Part shown: positions 35,099 through 43,325 of the stretch, in pieces | Layout: each line of letters opens with the position of its first letter | Numbering within the stretch: position 1 is the stretch's first letter | Assembly (NCBI RefSeq): GCF_900607235.1 | Contig: NZ_LR027848.1 | Location: 671,241 to 735,240 of the forward strand | Reading direction: 5' to 3' | Origin: Olivibacter jilunii | Lineage (GTDB): Bacteria; Bacteroidota; Bacteroidia; Sphingobacteriales; Sphingobacteriaceae | DNA: 64,000 bases | Made by a program: the position numbers and the translations under genes | Notes under the pieces: model-generated | Database searches by the model: none | What the model was told of the DNA's origin: nothing | Seen by the model: the letters and a program-made list of their open reading frames with translations, nothing else

Positions 35099-36112
35099 TT
35101 AATTATCCATAAGTTGTTCCTTATAAGCGGGAAGAACTGCTTTAAATTTTTCAACCACCCGCTCTAAAGGATGATCATCATGACCGCCGGCCGCATTGCG
35201 ATGCCCTCCACCGTTGAAATATTTAGCACAAATTTCGTTTGCAGGAAAGGTCCCAACAGAACGTAGGGATAATTTGATTTGATAGGTACGATCAATGATA
35301 AGGGCGGCGAGCTTTATGCCACTAATGGACAGGGCGTAATTGACCAAACCCTCTGTATCGCCTGTGACGATATTAAAACGGGTTAAATCCTCTTTTGTTA
35401 TGGCGAAATAGGCGGTATTGTATTCATGGAGTACCACCAAGCGATTGAGTAAACAAAAGCCTAAAAACTTCAATCTATTTTCTGAAGAGCTATTGTATAC
35501 CCGCTCATGTATTTCGGCGTTCTTTGCGCCCAAAGAAATCAGGTCGGCTATCGCCAAGTGCACTTCTACGGTAGTAGATTGGAAACGAAAGGAACCTGTA
35601 TCAGTCATAATACCGGTATACAAGCAAGTTGCAATTTCCGGTGTGATCGACGATCGGTCATCCAGCAGATTAACAATAAAATCATATACTAGGTAAGCCG
35701 TTGCGGCTGATTCGGGGTTCCAATGTCTGAATTGGTCAAAGCCTTCCGGATCCAAATGATGATCAATCATCACTTTTGTGGCCTGGCTTGTACTTAAAAT
35801 AGGCTGCATGTCATGTGTACGCGCAAGACCGTTAAAATCCAAGCAAAAAATTAAATCAGACGCTGCGATCAGCTTATCTGCGAGTGCTTTGTTTTCTGTA
35901 TAAATGATTGCCTCTTCCTGGTGGGGCATCCATGCTAAGAAGGATGGATAATCTGATGGTACAATTAGGCGCGCTTGATGTCCATGGGCTTTTAGCCACA
36001 ACAACATAGCCAAAGACGATCCTAAAGCGTCTCCATCAGGCTTATAGTGAGTTGTTATAACTATACTTTTGGGTTCGGCTAATATTTGTTTCAGCGTGGT
36101 AATCGTTAACAT
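35099..36112 (-). CDS. nrnA: DHH family phosphoesterase, NrnA-like oligoribonuclease/pAp phosphatase
   Basis: This 337-residue protein has the DHH/DHHA1 arrangement: THYKPDGDALGSS (DGD metal ligands, residues ~21-33), LIFCLDFNGL, MIDHHLDPEGF (DHH motif), CLYTGIMTDTGSFRF, and the DHHA1 signature FNGGGHRNAAGG near the end. It is expected to degrade short RNA oligonucleotides and dephosphorylate pAp. The frame runs on to 36310, but the ATG at 36112 was chosen: a full promoter (TTTTG-N21-TAGCTTTG) lies between, and the extra N-terminal residues overlap the divergent ndk gene. Confidence 0.9.
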   Translation of the reverse strand: MLTITTLKQILAEPKSIVITTHYKPDGDALGSSLAMLLWLKAHGHQARLIVPSDYPSFLAWMPHQEEAIIYTENKALADKLIAASDLIFCLDFNGLARTHDMQPILSTSQATKVMIDHHLDPEGFDQFRHWNPESAATAYLVYDFIVNLLDDRSSITPEIATCLYTGIMTDTGSFRFQSTTVEVHLAIADLISLGAKNAEIHERVYNSSSENRLKFLGFCLLNRLVVLHEYNTAYFAITKEDLTRFNIVTGDTEGLVNYALSISGIKLAALIIDRTYQIKLSLRSVGTFPANEICAKYFNGGGHRNAAGGHDDHPLERVVEKFKAVLPAYKEQLMDN

Positions 36113-36130
36113 GCAGTGTTTTAAAGATTG

Positions 36131-36164
36131 CAAAGCTATTAATTTTTTTCTTAGATATTCAAAA
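36131..36164 (-). promoter_or_regulatory. Promoter of nrnA (TTTTG-N21-TAGCTTTG on minus strand)
   Basis: On the minus strand TTTTG (36164-36160) and an exact TAnnTTTG match, TAGCTTTG (36138-36131), are 21 bp apart. Transcription should start near 36124, 12 bp before the ATG at 36112, which fixes that start codon. Confidence 0.7.
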
Positions 36165-36231
36165 GAAAAATTCGTACTTACATATATATGGACAATATTT
36201 GAAATAAGGAAACAAAGTGGACATAAAAGCT

Positions 36232-36239
36232 TATTTTTG
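36232..36239 (+). promoter_or_regulatory. TATTTTTG -7 box of ndk
   Basis: This is an exact TAnnTTTG match 21 bp before the ndk ATG. The corresponding -33 TTG is not evident. It lies in the 148-bp divergent region shared with nrnA. Confidence 0.5.
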
Positions 36240-36260
36240 CAAAAATTAGAATTTAAATAG

Positions 36261-36680
36261 ATGGCTACTAATAGAACTTTTACCATGATCAAACCCGATG
36301 CAGTTAACAATGGCTATATCGGGGCAATTTTAAACGACATTGTCGAAGCAGGGTTCAAGATTGTTGCAATGAAGTATACGCACTTAACAGGTGGAACTGC
36401 AGGCGCTTTTTATGCCGTACATAAAGAACGCCCTTTTTACAAAGATTTGGTGGCTTTTATGAGTTCCGGGCCCATCGTAGCAGCTATTTTGGAGAAAGAG
36501 AATGCCGTGGAAGATTTTCGGAAATTGATTGGTGCAACTGATCCAAGTAAAGCGGAGGCCGGAACCATTCGAAATAAATATGCTAAATCCATCGAGGCAA
36601 ATGCGGTACATGGATCTGATTCAGATGAAAATGCAGCTATTGAGGGAAGTTTCTTTTTCTCTGCCTTGGAACAATACTAA
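36261..36680 (+). CDS. ndk: Nucleoside diphosphate kinase
   Basis: This 139-residue enzyme exchanges the terminal phosphate between NTPs and NDPs. The N-terminal [48 protein letters not shown] and the active-site NAVHGSDS (phosphorylated His ~115) are all standard. Length is that of the bacterial family. It is divergent from nrnA and followed by a hairpin before the convergent pdxJ. Confidence 0.97.
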   Translation: MATNRTFTMIKPDAVNNGYIGAILNDIVEAGFKIVAMKYTHLTGGTAGAFYAVHKERPFYKDLVAFMSSGPIVAAILEKENAVEDFRKLIGATDPSKAEAGTIRNKYAKSIEANAVHGSDSDENAAIEGSFFFSALEQY

Positions 36681-36690
36681 GAAAGGTGGT

Positions 36691-36746
36691 AAGGTATAAG
36701 GCTTTACGGCGTAGGGTATTTCCTTAAACCTTCTGCCTTATACCTT
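36691..36746. terminator. Hairpin between convergent ndk and pdxJ
   Basis: AAGGTATAAGGC (36691-36702) pairs exactly with GCCTTATACCTT (36735-36746), a 12-bp stem enclosing a 32-nt loop. It lies 10 bp after the ndk stop and 2 bp before the pdxJ stop. Confidence 0.6.
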
Positions 36747-36747
36747 T

Positions 36748-37464
36748 CTAGCTCAATTGGGCTCTATAGCGCTTAATGGTTTCTTCCAAACCTAGATAGA
36801 GCGCATCTGCTATAAGAGCATGTCCGATGCTTACTTCCAAGAGGTGCGGAATTTGGCTGCGAAAGTATTGCAGATTATGCAAATCGAGGTCATGCCCGGC
36901 ATTTAGTCCTAAACCCAATTCATGTGCGAGCTTCGCTGCCTCCGCATAAGGTTGAACGGCCTCCGCGGGATTTTTGTAATAATTGGTAGCGTAAGCTTCT
37001 GTATATAATTCAATACGGTCTGTACCGGTACTCGCTGCTGCTTCTACCATTTTGGGATCCGGATCTACAAAGATCGAAACCCGTATCCCAGCGTCTTTAA
37101 AGAGTGCTGACATCTCTTTCAGGTAAGATTGATTGGCTATAGTATCCCATCCGTGATTAGAGGTTATTTGTCCCTGTTCGTCAGGAACGAGTGTTACCTG
37201 GGTTGGCTTATTGGCAAGTACCAAGTCAACAAATTTTTTCTCCCTACAATTTCCTTCAATATTAAACTCTGTTGTAATAGCGGCCTTTAGATCATAAACA
37301 TCCTGATAGCGTATATGCCTTTCGTCGGGGCGAGGATGCACGGTGATTCCCTGTGCACCAAATTTTTCGCAATCCAGCGCTACTTGTAGTACATTGGGAT
37401 TGTTGCCCCCACGGCTGTTCCGCAAGGTAGCTACTTTATTTATATTAACTGAAAGCTTTGTCAT
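36748..37464 (-). CDS. pdxJ: Pyridoxine 5'-phosphate synthase
   Basis: This 238-residue TIM-barrel enzyme makes pyridoxine 5'-phosphate from deoxyxylulose 5-phosphate and aminoacetone phosphate, the last ring-forming step of the DXP-dependent vitamin B6 route. Diagnostic segments: [58 protein letters not shown] and [17 protein letters not shown]. Size and motif order match the family. It is a single gene on the minus strand. Confidence 0.97.
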   Translation of the reverse strand: MTKLSVNINKVATLRNSRGGNNPNVLQVALDCEKFGAQGITVHPRPDERHIRYQDVYDLKAAITTEFNIEGNCREKKFVDLVLANKPTQVTLVPDEQGQITSNHGWDTIANQSYLKEMSALFKDAGIRVSIFVDPDPKMVEAAASTGTDRIELYTEAYATNYYKNPAEAVQPYAEAAKLAHELGLGLNAGHDLDLHNLQYFRSQIPHLLEVSIGHALIADALYLGLEETIKRYRAQLS

Positions 37465-37609
37465 GATATAATAGACTATTAGACAAACATAGAGAATGTT
37501 GCTTTCAAATACAAGGCTACGAGCTAAAACGCTCTTCTACTTCTACAGCCCGGATTTGTAATCTCAATGTCACAAGCTAATTGTTATTTAGAATGATTAA
37601 AAATAAACA

Positions 37610-37690
37610 TATATTTGTGTATTCAAAAGAACGAGAACAGTTTGAATATTTCGAAAAGTCCTGTTTAGCCATGCTTAAGGCATGGCTAAA
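37610..37690 (+). promoter_or_regulatory. -7 box and 5' leader hairpin of the small CxxC gene
   Basis: TATATTTG (37610-37617) is an exact TAnnTTTG box. Downstream, TTTAGCCATGC (37664-37674) pairs exactly with GCATGGCTAAA (37680-37690) around a 5-nt loop, and CCTG/CAGG extend the stem past a one-base bulge. The hairpin ends about 20 bp before the ATG at 37713, so it could affect translation. No T tract follows, so it is unlikely to be a terminator. Confidence 0.5.
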
Positions 37691-37712
37691 GCAGGCACAA
37701 TAAGCCAAATAT

Positions 37713-38039
37713 ATGTGTAATACGAGAATATTATGTCAATCAAACAGAGCAACGGTTAGTCAGTGTACCGAATGTGGTATGTTTTTTATTTGGCATAACA
37801 ACATTCTGTTGAATTTTAAACAGCAGGAGTTTTATTTATTTTTGGCGCACATCAAAAAGTACGTATTTCAACAACGTTCGATCTGTTTCCCTGATGGAGA
37901 ACATCGGTTACTGATGCACTCTGCCGCAGACGAAATTAGCCTAGCATTTACAGAAGACGAGTGGGAAGATATAAAAGAAGTATTAACGGAATCTGCCTAC
38001 TTGGCAAATGTTTATGATATACTAAAAGGAGAAAAGTAA
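37713..38039 (+). CDS. Small hypothetical protein with CxxC pair
   Basis: This 108-residue cytoplasmic protein has N-terminal cysteines at residues 2, 8, 19 and 22, the last two as CTEC, which could bind zinc or form a disulfide. A hydrophobic HNNILLNF and an amphipathic FKQQEFYLFLAHIKKY follow, then an acidic C-terminal half (DEISLAFTEDEWEDIKEVL). It resembles a Bacteroidota-specific family of short proteins of unknown function, possibly DUF6686, but I cannot confirm that. It is monocistronic, with its own promoter-like box, leader hairpin and terminator. Confidence 0.65.
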   Translation: MCNTRILCQSNRATVSQCTECGMFFIWHNNILLNFKQQEFYLFLAHIKKYVFQQRSICFPDGEHRLLMHSAADEISLAFTEDEWEDIKEVLTESAYLANVYDILKGEK

Positions 38040-38062
38040 AAAAGGAGCTCAGCTCCTTTTTT
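38038..38062. terminator. Bidirectional rho-independent terminator
   Basis: A6-GGAGCT and AGCTCC-T6 are perfect 12-bp arms around a single C. The hairpin has T6 downstream on both strands. It lies immediately after the stop of the small gene and 2 bp after the stop of the convergent ahcY. Confidence 0.88.
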
Positions 38063-38064
38063 AC

Positions 38065-39381
38065 TTAATATCTATAATGATCTGGCTTATAGGGACCTTC
38101 CACCGATACACCGATATAGGCGGCCTGTTCTTCGTTAAGTTCATCCAACTCTACACCGATTTTAGCTAAATGTAGGCGGGCAACTTTTTCATCCAAATGT
38201 TTGGGCAAGGTGTAAACCTTGTTTTCATATTGAGCCGTATTCGCCCACAGTTCAATTTGTGCGAGCGTTTGATTGGTGAATGAGTTACTCATCACAAACG
38301 AAGGATGGCCCGTTGCGCAACCTAAGTTAACCAATCTGCCCTCTGCCAAGAGAATAATGTCTTTTCCGTCAATCGTATATTTATCAACCTGTGGCTTTAT
38401 TTCGATCTTGGTGTGACCATAGTTCTTATTTAACCAAGCAACATCAATTTCGTTATCAAAATGTCCGATATTACATACAACTGCTTTATCCTTCATTAGC
38501 GGAAAGTGTTCTGCGCGAACAATATCTTTATTACCGGTGGTAGTAACAATAATATCCGCCTCTTTAACGGCGTTCGCGAATTTTTTTACTTCATAACCTT
38601 CCATTGCGGCCTGCAAAGCACAGATTGGATCTATTTCAGTTACAATAACCCGTACACCTGCGCTGCTCAATGATTCTGCAGATCCCTTGCCCACATCACC
38701 ATAGCCAGCAACAACAGCGACTTTTCCTGCCAACATCAAGTCAGTAGCTCTCCGGATTGCGTCAACTAAAGATTCACGACATCCATATTTATTGTCGAAT
38801 TTCGATTTGGTCACCGAATCATTCACATTGATAGCCGGTAAATGAAGCGTTCCCTTTTTCATGCGCTCGTATAAGCGATGTACCCCGGTAGTCGTTTCTT
38901 CCGATAAACCTCTGATACCTTTGATTAATTCCGGGTATTTATCGAATACCATATTGGTAAGATCCCCACCATCGTCCAATATCATATTGAGCGGTTTTCG
39001 CTCTTCACCAAAGAACAACGTTTGCTCAATACACCAATCGAACTCTTCGGCCGTTAAGCCTTTCCATGCATATACTGAAATACCTGCGGCAGCAATAGCG
39101 GCGGCGGCATGATCTTGTGTGGAAAAGATATTGCAGGATGACCAACTGACTTCCGCTCCTAAAGCAACTAGCGTTTCGATTAAAACAGCGGTCTGGATCG
39201 TCATGTGTAAACAACCGGCGATACGAGCGCCCGCTAAAGGTTTTGATGCTCCGTATTCTTCACGCAGAGCCATTAAACCGGGCATTTCGGCTTCTGCTAA
39301 TTCGATTTCTTTACGCCCCCATGCTGCTAAGCTAATATCTTTAACCTTATAGGGCACATACGTTGTCTCTACTGATGACAT
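38065..39381 (-). CDS. ahcY: Adenosylhomocysteinase
   Basis: This 438-residue NAD-dependent enzyme hydrolyses S-adenosylhomocysteine to adenosine and homocysteine in the methyl cycle. Key segments: [54 protein letters not shown], the NAD-binding [23 protein letters not shown] and the C-terminal [10 protein letters not shown]. The upstream minus strand has a TAACTTTG -7 box at 39464-39457 and a small CTCC/GGAG hairpin in the leader. No SAH or SAM riboswitch consensus could be recognised there. Confidence 0.97.
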   Translation of the reverse strand: MSSVETTYVPYKVKDISLAAWGRKEIELAEAEMPGLMALREEYGASKPLAGARIAGCLHMTIQTAVLIETLVALGAEVSWSSCNIFSTQDHAAAAIAAAGISVYAWKGLTAEEFDWCIEQTLFFGEERKPLNMILDDGGDLTNMVFDKYPELIKGIRGLSEETTTGVHRLYERMKKGTLHLPAINVNDSVTKSKFDNKYGCRESLVDAIRRATDLMLAGKVAVVAGYGDVGKGSAESLSSAGVRVIVTEIDPICALQAAMEGYEVKKFANAVKEADIIVTTTGNKDIVRAEHFPLMKDKAVVCNIGHFDNEIDVAWLNKNYGHTKIEIKPQVDKYTIDGKDIILLAEGRLVNLGCATGHPSFVMSNSFTNQTLAQIELWANTAQYENKVYTLPKHLDEKVARLHLAKIGVELDELNEEQAAYIGVSVEGPYKPDHYRY

Positions 39382-39601
39382 AGTTTATTGATATAAATTG
39401 TTAATGATCTGACAAAACTCCTTTATGGAGCATGCATTTCTATGTTTAATATTCTGCAAAGTTACTAACTATTTAGGAGGAATTGTGTTGGCAATAGGTA
39501 ATATTACATATACGCTTTGTGGCTATCAAAATAAAGGTACGCATCAAGACGACAGGAAAAGTGAGCGCAATCTGTTAAAATATCCTAAATAATTTTGGAT
39601 A

Positions 39602-39641
39602 TACGAAACTCTTCGTATATTTACCTACGAAATACTTCGTA
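39602..39641 (+). promoter_or_regulatory. Two TACGAA-N4-TTCGTA operator dyads at the BlaI/M56 promoter
   Basis: Perfect 16-bp dyads TACGAAACTCTTCGTA (39602-39617) and TACGAAATACTTCGTA (39626-39641) lie 24 bp apart. A promoter fits between them: TTTTG at 39593-39597, then an 18-bp gap to TATATTTA at 39616 (7 of 8 to TAnnTTTG). Binding of the BlaI-family repressor to both would block RNA polymerase. The rest of the 312-bp gap (39382-39693) holds the ahcY leader and nothing else recognisable. Confidence 0.7.
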
Positions 39642-39693
39642 ATGATAAGGTATATATTATAGACAACGATTGCGAGCGAAAACCAGGAGGCTA

Positions 39694-40071
39694 ATGAAAA
39701 CGATAAAACCAACGGAAAGTGAATTGGAAATCTTAAAGATTCTGTGGGAGCGGGGCGATTGTACCGTTAGGCAGGTGCATGAACAATTTGCTTCCGATAA
39801 AGATGTCGGATATACCACTATTTTAAAATTTATGCAAATTATGCATACGAAAGGACTGGTGGCACGCGATGAAAGTAATAAGACTCACGTTTATCGGGCT
39901 GCGGTAAGCAGGGATGTTGCGGAACAACAGTTGGTCAATAAATTTATAAAGGATTTATTTGATGGCTCTGCAACACGTTTGGTTATGCAGGCGCTTGGAA
40001 ACCATCGTGCGAGCAATTCCGAGTTAGCGAAAATACGGCAGTTGTTAAACGATTTGGAAAATAAAAAATAA
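39694..40071 (+). CDS. BlaI/MecI/CopY family transcriptional repressor
   Basis: This 125-residue winged-helix repressor contains PTESELEILKILWERGDCTVRQVHEQF, then GYTTILKFMQIMHTKGLV (recognition helix region) and a dimerising C-terminal helix (VNKFIKDLFDGSATRLVMQAL). The ATG at 39694 is preceded by a strong AGGAGG at 39685-39690; an upstream in-frame start at 39670 is less likely. It is the partner of the M56 peptidase 5 bp downstream, which by analogy with BlaR1/MecR1 would cleave or inactivate it on a signal. Two matching dyads upstream imply autoregulation. Confidence 0.93.
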   Translation: MKTIKPTESELEILKILWERGDCTVRQVHEQFASDKDVGYTTILKFMQIMHTKGLVARDESNKTHVYRAAVSRDVAEQQLVNKFIKDLFDGSATRLVMQALGNHRASNSELAKIRQLLNDLENKK

Positions 40072-40076
40072 AGAAA

Positions 40077-41861
40077 ATGAACTTAGCACCCTTAATTTAC
40101 GCACTTGGTTGGAGTCTGCTGCACTCGTTGTGGCAAGGCGCCTTATTAGCGGGGATGGCCTATGTGTTGGTGTCTGTTTTTTATTTATCAGCAAAGGAAA
40201 AAGTAAATCTCTTATTTACCTTTTTAGGTGTATTGCTGTTTGCTTTCATTGGAACCTTCATCAGTTACCTGCCCGGCTCTACAGCAATTGGTAAGACGCA
40301 GCTCCCGGTTTCATTAGAAGGAATCGCTGTTTCGGTGGCCAATGGAAATAGCGATAGTTTATTGATATTAGAACGCTACTTTCCGTATATGAGCCTTTTC
40401 TATATACTAGGGGTGTGTATACAATTCACGGTTTTAATGGTTGGGTACTTGGGGATTATCCAATTAAGAAGGGCAGAGAAAGGGGGTGTCCCGGAACCTT
40501 GGGAAAGGATATTTACCCGCCTCAATGAAACGATGGGTATACGGAAAAAGGTTGGTTTTTACCTTTCCGCAAAGGTAGAGATTCCAACAGTTATTGGATA
40601 TTTCAAGCCCCTTATTTTATTTCCAATAGCGGCATTATCAGCTCTTGACCTTAAACAAGTAGAAACCATACTCATTCATGAGCTTAGTCATATCCGTAGA
40701 AATGATTATGTGCTTAACATGTTAAAATGTTTGGTTGAAGCAATTTTGTTCTTTAATCCTTTTGTACGAATATTATGTAGAATGCTCGAAAAGGAGAGAG
40801 AATATACCTGCGATGACGAAGTGCTTAATTACGGAGGAGATGCTATGGTATATGCTTATGCCTTGCTATCTCTTGAAAGTGCTCGCACGAAAAATTCACC
40901 GTCTCTAGCTTTAGGGGCCTTTAACAATAAAGAACATCTTCTTCAACGAATTAAAAGAATAACCATTATGAAAACTACAACATTAAATACACGCCATAAA
41001 TTGAGCGCAATGGCACTTTTAATTGCAGGAGCCTTAGGCTTGGCTTGGGTCAGTCCCGCTAATGACACTGTACCGCATCCGCCTAAACCTCCTGTATTGG
41101 CAGAAGCAGATCGTCCTGCACCGCCTTTGCCCATTATTCCTCGTCGTCCTTCTGCGGAAACATTGGAGCCTCTTCCTCCCTTAGCGCCTCTTGCACCGAC
41201 AGCACCCTTGGCACCCCCATCGAAACCAGATACCTTGGACGAATTAAAAGTAACTGAAAGTGTGGTAAAGTTATTCTCTTCTCCTGAGTGGAAAACCTTG
41301 CAGCGAGAGATTGAAGCTAATGGCAAAGAAATAGGGGAAGTAGTAGCGAAGCAATTTGAGACGCCCGAATGGATGACTTTTCAAAAAGAGCTGAGCCAAA
41401 ATGCAGCGGAACTAGCGCAGCTGAGCACGACCGAGCTTTTTAACTCTCCAGAGTGGAAAGCAGCTATGAAAGATGTACAAGAACAAGCACAAGAGATGGG
41501 GCTTCGTGCGATAGGGGGCCACGATTCCACCTATTTTAAATCAAATGAGTGGAAGCAGAAAGAAAAGGAAATGGAAGAGAAGAGCAGGAAACTGGAAGAC
41601 CTTTCTAAACAAATTGAAGAGAAAATGAATGGCCCCGAAGTAAAGGCAAAAAGAGAAGCCCTCGAAAAGAGGTCGAACGATTTAAGCAAGCGGGCTGAAG
41701 TTTTTCAAAAGCAATTTGAAACACCTGAATTTAAAGCAAAGCAGGAAGCGCTTGCAAAAAAAGCAGCTGCATTAGCACGGCGTTCTGAAGCATTCCAGGC
41801 AAAAGTAGAAGCAGAATTTAAAGCAAGGTCAGATCAGAAAAAGATAGATTCGGAGAAGTAA
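40077..41861 (+). CDS. M56 family (BlaR1-like) membrane metallopeptidase with repeat-rich C-terminus
   Basis: This 594-residue protein has transmembrane segments at about 5-25, 35-58, 100-125 and 308-326 around a zinc peptidase domain with HELSHIRRNDY (HExxH, ~201) and EREYTCDDEVL. After the last membrane segment comes a Pro-rich linker (~335-385) and then a highly charged helical region (~390-594). That region contains SPEWKxxxxE-type repeats (SSPEWKTLQREIE, ETPEWMTFQKEL, NSPEWKAAMKDV, ETPEFKAKQEAL). There is no penicillin-binding sensor domain, so the signal is probably not a beta-lactam. No beta-lactamase gene is adjacent. Confidence 0.88.
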   Translation: MNLAPLIYALGWSLLHSLWQGALLAGMAYVLVSVFYLSAKEKVNLLFTFLGVLLFAFIGTFISYLPGSTAIGKTQLPVSLEGIAVSVANGNSDSLLILERYFPYMSLFYILGVCIQFTVLMVGYLGIIQLRRAEKGGVPEPWERIFTRLNETMGIRKKVGFYLSAKVEIPTVIGYFKPLILFPIAALSALDLKQVETILIHELSHIRRNDYVLNMLKCLVEAILFFNPFVRILCRMLEKEREYTCDDEVLNYGGDAMVYAYALLSLESARTKNSPSLALGAFNNKEHLLQRIKRITIMKTTTLNTRHKLSAMALLIAGALGLAWVSPANDTVPHPPKPPVLAEADRPAPPLPIIPRRPSAETLEPLPPLAPLAPTAPLAPPSKPDTLDELKVTESVVKLFSSPEWKTLQREIEANGKEIGEVVAKQFETPEWMTFQKELSQNAAELAQLSTTELFNSPEWKAAMKDVQEQAQEMGLRAIGGHDSTYFKSNEWKQKEKEMEEKSRKLEDLSKQIEEKMNGPEVKAKREALEKRSNDLSKRAEVFQKQFETPEFKAKQEALAKKAAALARRSEAFQAKVEAEFKARSDQKKIDSEK

Positions 41862-41914
41862 CTACCTGCTTGTCCCCGAGTATATAATCTGACATTATGT
41901 TGAAATAGCTGTAT

Positions 41915-41944
41915 TGCCCATCCGGTTCATATCTAGTATCTTTG
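41915..41944 (+). promoter_or_regulatory. Promoter of the bacilliredoxin gene (TTG-N19-TATCTTTG)
   Basis: TTG at 41915-41917 and TATCTTTG at 41937-41944 have ideal spacing and sequence. The -7 box ends 30 bp before the ATG at 41975. Confidence 0.7.
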
Positions 41945-41974
41945 CTTTATTATATAAACATAAAAAAGGAAAAG

Positions 41975-42385
41975 ATGTATCCAGAATATTTGGTTGAGCC
42001 TATGCGCAAAGAGTTGACTGCTGTAGGCTTTGAGGAACTTAAAACGCCTGAAGAAGTTGATGCGGCGATTAATAGTGAGGGAACTGTTTTTGTTGTCGTA
42101 AATTCAGTATGTGGCTGTGCGGCAGCAAATGCTCGTCCGGCAGCTAAGGCTGCTATTCAAAACGAGAAGAAACCTGCGAAGATAGTAACCGTTTTTGCGG
42201 GCATGGAGAAAGATGCAGTAGATAAGGCAAGGAACTATATGTTACCTTATCCACCGTCCTCGCCATCAATGGCTTTATTCAAAGATGGTAAATTAGTGCA
42301 TATGATTGAAAGGCATCACATTGAAGGCAGACCTGCGCAGATGATCGCAGACAACTTGGTAGCTGCTTTCAACGAGTACTGCTAA
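41975..42385 (+). CDS. BrxA/BrxB family bacilliredoxin
   Basis: This 136-residue thioredoxin-fold protein carries the characteristic CGC motif in NSVCGCAAANARPAA (about residues 47-61) and the YPPSSPSMALFKDG segment. Bacilliredoxins remove bacillithiol from mixed disulfides on proteins; in Bacteroidota the physiological thiol is less certain. The ATG at 41975, with a purine-rich AAAAAAGGAAAAG before it, was chosen over a TTG at 41942 that lies in the promoter box. It is monocistronic with its own terminator. Confidence 0.9.
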   Translation: MYPEYLVEPMRKELTAVGFEELKTPEEVDAAINSEGTVFVVVNSVCGCAAANARPAAKAAIQNEKKPAKIVTVFAGMEKDAVDKARNYMLPYPPSSPSMALFKDGKLVHMIERHHIEGRPAQMIADNLVAAFNEYC

Positions 42386-42410
42386 GAACCAATAATTATC
42401 TTATTTGTAG

Positions 42411-42440
42411 GCTCTCAAAAGAATTTGAGGGCTTTTTTTT
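42411..42440 (+). terminator. Rho-independent terminator of the bacilliredoxin gene
   Basis: GCTCTCAAA pairs with TTTGAGGGC (one G-T pair) and is followed by eight T at 42433-42440, a typical strong terminator. Confidence 0.85.
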
Positions 42441-42466
42441 GTTAACAGGGCGGGTCTGCGACGAAG

Positions 42467-43258
42467 CTACACATCCTCATTTAAAAGACGTTCAAGTTCG
42501 TCATGCGTAATATTCATATTAACATTTCCTTGTTTGGCATATGAAATCTCGCCCGTTTCTTCAGACACAATAACCGCAACCGCATCACTCATTTCGGTAA
42601 CGCCAATACCGGCGCGGTGCCGCAGGCCAAATTGGAGCGGAAGGTCTTCGCTATCGGATAAAGGTAGGATACAACTGGCTGTTTTGATTCTAAAATCCAC
42701 GATTACCAGGGCTCCGTCGTGTAGTGGACTGTTTTTTTGAAAAATGCTTTCTAATAAGCGTTTTGAAATTTCGGCATCTATAAATTCGCCGCTATTCTGA
42801 TAGTATTCCTCATCAAAAAATTTAGAGAAAACGATCAGCGCACCGGTCCGTGATTTAGACATACTCCTACAAGCATCAATAATAGGTTTTAATCGAGCGG
42901 TATTGTCTTTTTCGATCTCTTTCTTTCCCAGGAAAAGTGACCAAAGTTTTTTATTTCGTCTAAAGCTGATGTTCTTTCCGATATGAATTAAAAATCGCCT
43001 TATTTCCTGCTGGAACACAACAATTAATGCAATGGAACCGACACTGATAAAGCCACCAAATATTTCGGTAAGCAAGCGCATTTGCGATTGCTTTACCACT
43101 AAATAGGCTAAATAGATAATGAACAGTCCGATCAGGATATTTACCGCAATGGTTCCCCTGATGAGGTTATAAATGTAATAGATGATGATAGCTACCAAAA
43201 AGATATCAATTACATCCAGTAGGCGGATGTTGAAAAAGCTAAAATCAATATTGCCCAT
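42467..43258 (-). CDS. cdaA: Diadenylate cyclase CdaA
   Basis: This 263-residue membrane enzyme synthesises cyclic di-AMP from two ATP. Three transmembrane helices fill residues ~10-85. The DAC domain has the catalytic SPLHDGALVI (DGA motif, ~180) and FGLRHRAGIGVTE (RHR motif, ~212), followed by VAVIVSEETGEIS. It corresponds to the CdaA (DacA) type rather than DisA. A TolC-like gene lies 67 bp upstream on the same strand. Folate or glmM partners, common elsewhere, are not in view. Confidence 0.95.
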   Translation of the reverse strand: MGNIDFSFFNIRLLDVIDIFLVAIIIYYIYNLIRGTIAVNILIGLFIIYLAYLVVKQSQMRLLTEIFGGFISVGSIALIVVFQQEIRRFLIHIGKNISFRRNKKLWSLFLGKKEIEKDNTARLKPIIDACRSMSKSRTGALIVFSKFFDEEYYQNSGEFIDAEISKRLLESIFQKNSPLHDGALVIVDFRIKTASCILPLSDSEDLPLQFGLRHRAGIGVTEMSDAVAVIVSEETGEISYAKQGNVNMNITHDELERLLNEDV

Positions 43259-43325
43259 AACATCCGCAATTTATAAATTTTTTTGCTTAGCCTGATAGCA
43301 TGAGCTGATTTTGCTTGATCCTTGC

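Noticed and set aside
36113-36310. N-terminal extension of the NrnA-like protein
   Set aside because: It would overlap the divergent ndk gene, contains the nrnA promoter, and has no similarity to the DHH family start.
39382-39470. SAM or SAH riboswitch upstream of ahcY
   Set aside because: No conserved aptamer core was recognised; only a short CTCC/GGAG stem and a -7 box are present.
40943-41326. Minus-strand 127-codon Gly/Ala-rich frame
   Set aside because: It is the antisense of the Pro-rich linker of the M56 peptidase; Pro codons read backwards give Gly-rich sequence.
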